Positions 5,043-9,027 of a stretch of DNA of 9,027 nucleotides are shown one piece after another; the stretch's first letter is position 1; each line of letters begins with the position of its first letter. The DNA is from an uncultured Eubacteriales bacterium (GTDB taxonomy: Bacteria; Bacillota; Clostridia; Oscillospirales; CAG-272), in the NCBI GenBank assembly GCA_958414825.1, contig CATYXQ010000066.1, positions 1 to 9,027 of the forward strand. Reading direction: 5' to 3'. The translations under genes were made by a program, and so were the position numbers. Under the pieces are notes generated by a model. The model was not told where the DNA came from, made no database searches, and worked only from the letters and a program-made list of their open reading frames with translations.

Positions 5043-6145
5043 AATATACGCTTGGCGATTTGTTTACTAAAGTCAAAACAGCCGTATTAAAATATAAAAC
5101 TGGTGATTTGCCAAGTTCGCCTTGTGGCGAATGCATATTACCAGCATTAACTGCAGGTATTCAAAACCAGGGCTTGAATAATTATGTGCCTCGAAAGAAC
5201 GCTACTATATTAAAAAATGTTATTTCTATTTCTGCAAATGGCGCTAATACCGGAGCAACGTTTTATCAGAATAAAGAGTTTACAGTCCTGCAAGATTCTT
5301 ATGCAATAAAATGGATATACTCGCCAATTATCCCTACTGATAATCAGTATTTATTTTTAGTAAGTGCAATATCAAAAACCATTTACGGGAATTACGAATG
5401 GACGAATAAAGCAGGTTGGGAGCGAATCAAAACCGAAAATATTAGACTTCCAGTCAATGAAAAAGGCAAAATCGACTTTGATTTTATGGAATCCTTTATA
5501 GCGGAACTGGAAGCAGAGCGAACTGCGGAACGATCCGCTTACTTAAAAGTAAGCGGGCTGGATAATTACGAATTATCCAGTAAAGAAGAACAAGCGATAG
5601 AAAATTATAAATCAGTTGTATGGGATTCCTATAATCTTGAAAACCTGTTCGGAAAATCAACGCGCGGAAAACGTCTGAAAGGAGCAGACCGCATAGCCGG
5701 AAAACTGCCTTTTGTAACGGCAGGCGAAGCAGATGAAGGTGTGTCCGCATACATAAGTAACAATGTTGAAGTTTTTGAAAAGAATACAACCACAATAGAT
5801 ATGTTTGGTTCTGCGAAATACCGTAATTATCAATACGGAGCCGACGACCACGTGGCGGTAGTACACACCGAAAAACTTCCGATGAAAGCTGCTCTCTTTG
5901 TAACATCAGCGATCCACAAAGCCGCTCATACCGGAAAATTCGATTACGGACATAATTTTTATGCTAAAGATGCCGATGCGCTTGACATTATGCTGCCGAC
6001 AAAAGACCGCGCCCCCGACTATCGTTTTATGGAAGCACTGATATCCGCAATTCAAAAACTTGTTATCAAAGATGTTGTACAGTATGCAGACAGAAAAATC
6101 GAAGCAACAAAAACGGTTGTCCCTAAAGAATCTGTTTCTGAATGA
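4997..6145 (+). CDS. Specificity subunit (HsdS/BcgI-B-like) with two target-recognition domains
   Basis: About 382 residues counted from the ATA at 4997. The protein has the S-subunit layout. TRD1 covers about residues 10-150, opening VKWGEYTLGDLF; a conserved helix follows (KGKIDFDFMESFIAELEAER). TRD2 begins about 215 (LENLFGKSTRGKRL...) and a second helix ends the chain (DYRFMEALISAIQKLV...). Two TRDs imply a split, asymmetric target; the subunit recruits the upstream nuclease-methylase to it. Start problem: the open frame runs back to 4964 without ATG, GTG or TTG before TTG 5060, and that TTG would delete the conserved W.EY.LGDLF strand. The frame is -1 to the upstream gene and continuous with it through a slippery site, so I suggest frameshift-made fusion. 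Alternatives are AUA initiation at 4997 in an ATAA overlap, or a decayed start. TRD1 DNA (5101-5400, about 35% GC) is poorer in GC than TRD2 (5641-5940, about 45%). Confidence 0.8.
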   Translation: MNASLNEKLSKVKWGEYTLGDLFTKVKTAVLKYKTGDLPSSPCGECILPALTAGIQNQGLNNYVPRKNATILKNVISISANGANTGATFYQNKEFTVLQDSYAIKWIYSPIIPTDNQYLFLVSAISKTIYGNYEWTNKAGWERIKTENIRLPVNEKGKIDFDFMESFIAELEAERTAERSAYLKVSGLDNYELSSKEEQAIENYKSVVWDSYNLENLFGKSTRGKRLKGADRIAGKLPFVTAGEADEGVSAYISNNVEVFEKNTTTIDMFGSAKYRNYQYGADDHVAVVHTEKLPMKAALFVTSAIHKAAHTGKFDYGHNFYAKDADALDIMLPTKDRAPDYRFMEALISAIQKLVIKDVVQYADRKIEATKTVVPKESVSE

Positions 6146-6168
6146 GGGGACACGCCGTATTTTTGGGA

Positions 6169-6208
6169 AATATAAAATGCCTCAGAATCTTCTGAGGCAT
6201 TTTATATT
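6169..6208. terminator. Bidirectional terminator between RM locus and CofE-like gene
   Basis: A perfect 18-bp inverted repeat (6169-6186 with 6191-6208) around the 4-nt loop ATCT; the core arms are GCCTCAGA / TCTGAGGC flanked by A-rich left and T-rich right ends. Each strand therefore ends the hairpin with a U-rich run. It lies 23 nt after the specificity stop codon and 9 nt after the end of the converging CofE-like gene, so it can serve both. Confidence 0.9.
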
Positions 6209-6217
6209 CATAGAAAA

Positions 6218-7411
6218 TTATTCGGTCACAAAATTGTCAAAATATCCCTGAACCAGGATAATAGGCGTTCCCTTATCGCCGGAACCGGAGGTCAAATCAC
6301 AAAGAGAGCCGATAAGATCCGTGAGTTGTCTCGGCGTAGTGCCCTGAGACGCCATATTGCCAACGAGATTGCTCTGCTTTGTTTTAATGCTGTTGGAAAT
6401 CGCTTCCTTCAGTTTTGCACCGCTTAATGCAGCAAAATCATTATCGGCGAGATATTTCAGTTTCAGTTCGTTCGGCGTACCAATCAGGCCATCGGTAAAC
6501 GCCGGAGAAACTACCGGATCCGCAAGCTCCCAAATTTTCCCCTGGGGATCTTTGAAAGCGCCGTCCCCATATACCATCACTTCAATGTGCTTTCCTGTCT
6601 TTTCAAGGAAAGACGCCTGAATCGCTTCGACAAGAGCTTTACATTCCTTGGGGAAAAGCTTGATCGTGTTTTCGGTAGCCTTATTGGAACCCAGAACGCC
6701 GTACTGCGCATTATAACCGCTTCCATTTACAGGAGCGGTCATAATATCGTCAAGTCCGCAGACAATTTTCGCCCCCGCCGCTTTCAGAATTCGTTTTGTA
6801 CGCGCTCTTGTATGAATATCGCAGGTAATCACGCAGTCTGTATAGTTCAAAACCGTCTTTGCCTGATTTGCAAATACAATTTCTACGTCAGCGCCCGTTT
6901 CACGGATAATGTTTTCATAATAAGCTACGTAGTCCACGCCGGTGAACTCATGTTTGTTTTCGCCGAAAAGCTCGCGGTATTTTTCTAAAGACAATACGTC
7001 CGAATAAGGATTGACGCCCGCTTCATCCAACTGATCGTAGGTCAACAGCGCATTGCCCACCTCATCGCTCGGATAGCTCAGCATCAAAACTACTTTCTTA
7101 CATCCCATAGCGATGCCTTTCAGGATGATTGCAAAGCGATTGCGGGAGAGAATCGGGAAAATAACGCCCACGGTTCCCCCACCCGTCTTTGCCTTTACAT
7201 CGGCGGCAATGTCCTCAACAGAGGCATAGTTGCCCTGCGCGCGTGCGACAATAGATTCCGTAATGCCGACGACGTCGCGGTTTTTAAGTTTAAAGTTTTC
7301 GCACGCTGCGGCTTCCATAACACTGTTTACTACGATTTCAACAAGGTCGTCCCCCTTACGGATAATCGGACAGCGTATTCCCCGTGAAACAGTACCAATT
7401 TTTCTTTCCAT
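6218..7411 (-). CDS. CofE-like protein (coenzyme F420-0:L-glutamate ligase family)
   Basis: A 397-residue soluble protein. Its N-terminal region matches what I know of CofE (PF01996): RGIRCPIIRKGDDLVEIV (10-27) followed by LKNRDVVGITESIVARAQG (42-60), the 'G.D..vlviT.kivsraeG' segment. True CofE adds glutamates to coenzyme F420-0 using GTP and is about 250 residues. This protein is about 150 residues longer and belongs to the clostridial group commonly labelled F420 ligase though most such bacteria are not known to make F420. It may therefore be an amide-bond ligase acting on another substrate. No other F420 genes are in the window. The ATG at 7411 follows GAGG 11 nt upstream; its promoter is at 7455-7483. 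It is monocistronic, ending at the shared hairpin 6169-6208. Family confident, reaction unknown. Confidence 0.8.
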   Translation of the reverse strand: MERKIGTVSRGIRCPIIRKGDDLVEIVVNSVMEAAACENFKLKNRDVVGITESIVARAQGNYASVEDIAADVKAKTGGGTVGVIFPILSRNRFAIILKGIAMGCKKVVLMLSYPSDEVGNALLTYDQLDEAGVNPYSDVLSLEKYRELFGENKHEFTGVDYVAYYENIIRETGADVEIVFANQAKTVLNYTDCVITCDIHTRARTKRILKAAGAKIVCGLDDIMTAPVNGSGYNAQYGVLGSNKATENTIKLFPKECKALVEAIQASFLEKTGKHIEVMVYGDGAFKDPQGKIWELADPVVSPAFTDGLIGTPNELKLKYLADNDFAALSGAKLKEAISNSIKTKQSNLVGNMASQGTTPRQLTDLIGSLCDLTSGSGDKGTPIILVQGYFDNFVTE

Positions 7412-7454
7412 ATATTTTTCTACCTCTTTTGAATCGAAATACCCTACACCGATT

Positions 7455-7483
7455 ACTATAGCACAAGTTCAACAGGAAATCAA
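7455..7483 (-). promoter_or_regulatory. Sigma-A promoter of the CofE-like gene
   Basis: Minus strand: TTGATT (7483-7478), 17-nt spacer, TATAGT (7460-7455). Predicted start is near 7448, with a leader of about 37 nt that contains the AGAGG ribosome-binding site. Confidence 0.7.
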
Positions 7484-7504
7484 TTTTTTTACAAAATTCT
7501 ATAA

Positions 7505-7554
7505 ATAAAAATTGCCGGGAAAGCACATCAGCACCCTTTCCCGGCAATTTTTAT
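7505..7554 (-). terminator. Intrinsic terminator of the rubrerythrin gene
   Basis: A perfect 19-bp stem (7505-7523 with 7536-7554; GC core TTGCCGGGAAAG) with a 12-nt loop, flanked by A's on one side and T's on the other. It lies 26 nt past the rubrerythrin stop codon; on the minus strand the stem ends in UUUUUAU. It separates rubrerythrin from the CofE-like promoter. Confidence 0.92.
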
Positions 7555-7580
7555 ACTTGATCTTTACTTAAACTTGCGTT

Positions 7581-8123
7581 TCAGCCGAAATATCTCTTCA
7601 AAAGACCTTCAAACGCTTTTCCATGGCGAGCTTCATCGCGAGCCATCTCATGAACCGTATCATGAATGGCGTCAAGACCGAGTTCTTTTGCGCGTTTTGC
7701 AAGATCGGTTTTACCCGCCGTAGCGCCGTTTTCCGCTTCCACACGCATCTCCAGATTCTTTTTTGTAGAATCGGTTACAACCTCGCCGAGCAATTCGGCA
7801 AATTTTGCAGCATGTTCTGCTTCTTCATACGCCGCTTTTTCCCAGTAAAGCCCGATTTCAGGATACCCCTCACGATGAGCGACTCTGGCCATAGCAAGAT
7901 ACATACCGACTTCCATGCACTCACCGTTGAAATTTGCGCGAAGATCCTCGATAATATCCTCTCTTACGCCTTTCGCCACTCCGACGACATGCTCGGCTGC
8001 CCAGGACATTTCACCTTTTTGCTCCGTAAATTTGCTGGCAGGCGCTTTGCACTGCGGGCAAAAATCCGGCGCGGAATCGCCCTCATGAACATAACCACAT
8101 ACGCTACATACAAATTTTGCCAT
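7581..8123 (-). CDS. Reverse rubrerythrin (rubredoxin-diiron NADH peroxidase)
   Basis: A 180-residue cytoplasmic protein with the domain order of reverse rubrerythrin: rubredoxin first, diiron domain second. The rubredoxin Fe(Cys)4 site is C6-x2-C9 and C22-x2-C25. The ferritin-like four-helix domain (about 45-180) carries E68 (FNGECMEVG), EEAEH (100-104) and DEARH (163-167), the ExxH/ExxRH-type iron ligands. Members such as those of Clostridium acetobutylicum reduce H2O2 (and take part in O2 reduction) with electrons from NADH via a reductase, and protect strict anaerobes. The start is the ATG at 8123, with GGAGG 8 nt upstream; a TTG start at 8138 would lie inside that ribosome-binding site. 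Transcription is from a full-consensus promoter, so expression should be high unless repressed. A weak PerR-box-like sequence overlaps the -10 region. Confidence 0.93.
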   Translation of the reverse strand: MAKFVCSVCGYVHEGDSAPDFCPQCKAPASKFTEQKGEMSWAAEHVVGVAKGVREDIIEDLRANFNGECMEVGMYLAMARVAHREGYPEIGLYWEKAAYEEAEHAAKFAELLGEVVTDSTKKNLEMRVEAENGATAGKTDLAKRAKELGLDAIHDTVHEMARDEARHGKAFEGLLKRYFG

Positions 8124-8170
8124 TGTACTATCCTCCAAAGTTAATATTAATTCCTGTTCTTGATAAATTT

Positions 8171-8199
8171 ATTATAATCCAACGTAATTTGTTTGTCAA
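8171..8199 (-). promoter_or_regulatory. Consensus sigma-A promoter of rubrerythrin
   Basis: Minus strand: TTGACA (8199-8194), 17-nt spacer, TATAAT (8176-8171), a perfect match at both hexamers. Start is near 8164. The -10 region overlaps TTATAATAAATTTAT, about 11 of 14 positions of the PerR box, and the leader contains the 10-bp palindrome TTAATATTAA (8141-8150). Confidence 0.88.
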
Positions 8200-8331
8200 C
8201 CCTTTTTTATAAAAAACAATTCTTTTTATTTGTATAAAATTTCAAAAAGGTGTGTAAATTTATAAAAGTTGCGCCGTACAAAATGCGATTTTCCAAGCGA
8301 AAGCGCTTTGCTTTCCAACTCTGCAAAAATC

Positions 8332-8363
8332 GTGAAATTTCAATATATACTGCATAATTTCAC
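8332..8363. repeat. Inverted repeat in the spoVT upstream region
   Basis: GTGAAATT (8332-8339) and AATTTCAC (8356-8363) form a perfect 8-bp inverted repeat with a 16-nt spacer. The right arm overlaps the spacer of the candidate spoVT promoter. It could be an operator or only an A/T-rich coincidence. Confidence 0.4.
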
Positions 8364-8380
8364 TTTTGTTACAAACACTA
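8352..8380 (+). promoter_or_regulatory. Candidate sigma-G promoter of spoVT
   Basis: GCATA (8352-8356; preceded by T, so TGCATA) is followed after 17 nt by AACACTA (8374-8380), resembling the forespore sigma-G elements TGMATA and CATACTA (5/7). In Bacillus subtilis spoVT is transcribed by sigma-G. No sigma-A promoter of similar quality precedes the gene. The match is suggestive only. Confidence 0.35.
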
Positions 8381-8419
8381 ACAAAGCAAACAGCAAAATA
8401 ACAGATCAAGGAGAAAACT

Positions 8420-8974
8420 ATGAAAGCCACCGGTATTGTAAGAAGAATCGACGATCTTGGCAGAGTAGTCATTCCAAAAGAGATACGGCGCACGATGCGA
8501 ATCCGCGAAGGAGACCCGCTGGAAATATACACGGACAGAGAGGGCGAAGTTATATTTAAAAAATATTCGCCTATCGGAGAATTAATGGCCTTTGCCGCCC
8601 AATATGCCGATACACTGAATAAAACCAGCGGAATGTCCGTTGTCATCTCCGACCGGGATGTAATCATCGCCTGCTCAGGCGTATCCAAAAAAGAATACAC
8701 AGAGAAAAAACTCTCCAGTGAAATCGAAGATATTATCGAAAGCCGCGCGCTTTATGTCAACAGCGGCGAGAGCACACGCTTGCCTGTAATTGAAGACGGC
8801 GGAAGTCATTATGTCAGCTGCGCCATGCCCATTATCAGCGAGGGAGATATTGTCGGCTGTGTCGCCTCTATCGTTTCAAACGAGATCCAAAGCAGCGCAG
8901 TGCTCGGTCGTGACGTTGAGGTCAAATTGATTCAAACAGCGGCGTCTTTCCTCGGAAAGCAGCTTGAAGCCTAA
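8420..8974 (+). CDS. spoVT: Stage V sporulation protein T, AbrB-family regulator
   Basis: A 184-residue transcription factor that in Bacillus adjusts sigma-G-dependent gene expression in the forespore and affects spore coat and germination. Residues 1-50 are the AbrB-type swapped-hairpin DNA-binding domain. The opening MKATGIVRRIDDLGRVVIPK and the following EIRRTMRIREGDPLEIY are nearly identical to B. subtilis SpoVT as I know it. Residues about 55-182 form the GAF-like domain, with VVISDRDVIIACSG and a closing AASFLGKQLEA typical of SpoVT. Length agrees with the family (about 178). AAGGAG lies 6 nt before the ATG. The gene is monocistronic as far as seen and is divergent from rubrerythrin. 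Its presence indicates an endospore-former. Confidence 0.95.
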   Translation: MKATGIVRRIDDLGRVVIPKEIRRTMRIREGDPLEIYTDREGEVIFKKYSPIGELMAFAAQYADTLNKTSGMSVVISDRDVIIACSGVSKKEYTEKKLSSEIEDIIESRALYVNSGESTRLPVIEDGGSHYVSCAMPIISEGDIVGCVASIVSNEIQSSAVLGRDVEVKLIQTAASFLGKQLEA

Positions 8975-8985
8975 AGTCACAACCA

Positions 8986-9023
8986 CCGGCTAAGCCGGAG
9001 GCTTGAATAAGCCCTAGAAGGGC
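8986..9023 (+). repeat. Three short tandem palindromes after spoVT
   Basis: CCGGC-TAA-GCCGG (8986-8998), GGCTT-GAAT-AAGCC (9000-9013) and GCCCT-AGA-AGGGC (9011-9023), the last followed by ATTT at the window end. The second and third share GCC and cannot form together. They may terminate spoVT, or be the subterminal hairpins of an IS200/IS605-like or REP-type element continuing to the right. Confidence 0.5.
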
Positions 9024-9027
9024 ATTT

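Noticed and set aside
5060..5062. TTG as the true start of the specificity gene
   Set aside because: It would remove the conserved VKWGEYTLGD opening of TRD1, which is intact and in frame upstream, and no ribosome-binding site precedes it at proper distance.
5496..5906. 136-codon open frame antisense to the specificity gene
   Set aside because: Shadow of the coding frame; no recognisable family and no ribosome-binding site.
2958..6145. Classical Type I HsdM-HsdS pair
   Set aside because: The M protein is about 180 residues too long at the N-terminus and that part carries PD...EYK; no HsdR is seen.
6060..6251. Short plus-strand frame after the specificity gene
   Set aside because: It overlaps the end of that gene and runs through the 18-bp terminator hairpin.
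1..9027. CRISPR arrays, tRNA or rRNA genes
   Set aside because: No regularly spaced direct repeats and no cloverleaf or rRNA-like segments were seen on either strand.

Overview
The window looks like chromosome from an anaerobic, endospore-forming Firmicute of the class Clostridia. It carries a SpoVT-type sporulation regulator, a rubredoxin-first (reverse) rubrerythrin for oxidative-stress defence, the start of what looks like a fermentative AdhE preceded by a Rex-like operator, and vegetative promoters close to the TTGACA-17-TATAAT consensus. No species can be named from the sequence.

Layout. Positions 1-1260 (minus strand) hold the 5' end of a probable adhE and, upstream of it, a LysR-type regulator with a near-consensus promoter. 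Positions 1380-2670 (minus strand) hold a vitamin B12 uptake operon: promoter, cobalamin riboswitch, a lipoprotein with a DUF4430 (transcobalamin-like) domain, a 4-nt ATGA overlap, an ECF-transporter S component, and a terminator hairpin. Positions 2880-6210 (plus strand) hold a restriction-modification locus: a 680-residue protein with an N-terminal PD-(D/E)XK nuclease motif fused to an N6-adenine methyltransferase, followed by a two-TRD specificity subunit. No helicase/translocase HsdR is present, so the design is BcgI-like (Type IIB/IIG), not Type I. An 18-bp perfect hairpin ends this locus and probably also terminates the opposing gene. Positions 6218-7483 (minus strand) hold a CofE-like (F420-0:glutamate ligase family) gene. 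Positions 7505-8199 (minus strand) hold reverse rubrerythrin with a consensus promoter and strong terminator. Positions 8352-8974 (plus strand) hold spoVT, followed by three short tandem palindromes at the window edge.

The most interesting point is the junction of the nuclease-methyltransferase and specificity genes. The specificity ORF lies in the -1 frame and has no ATG, GTG or TTG start that would keep its conserved N-terminus. At the end of the methyltransferase gene there is a classical -1 slippery heptamer, G GGA AAA, directly before the TAA stop. A GGAGG sequence lies 10 nt upstream, and a 13-bp stem begins 4 nt downstream of the heptamer. These are the three elements of dnaX-type programmed -1 frameshifting. 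A slip would yield a single nuclease-methylase-specificity chain of about 1062 residues alongside free nuclease-methylase, which is a way to set subunit ratio in a restriction enzyme. Two other explanations remain open: a degenerate AUA start in an ATAA stop/start overlap, or a one-base deletion in a formerly fused gene.
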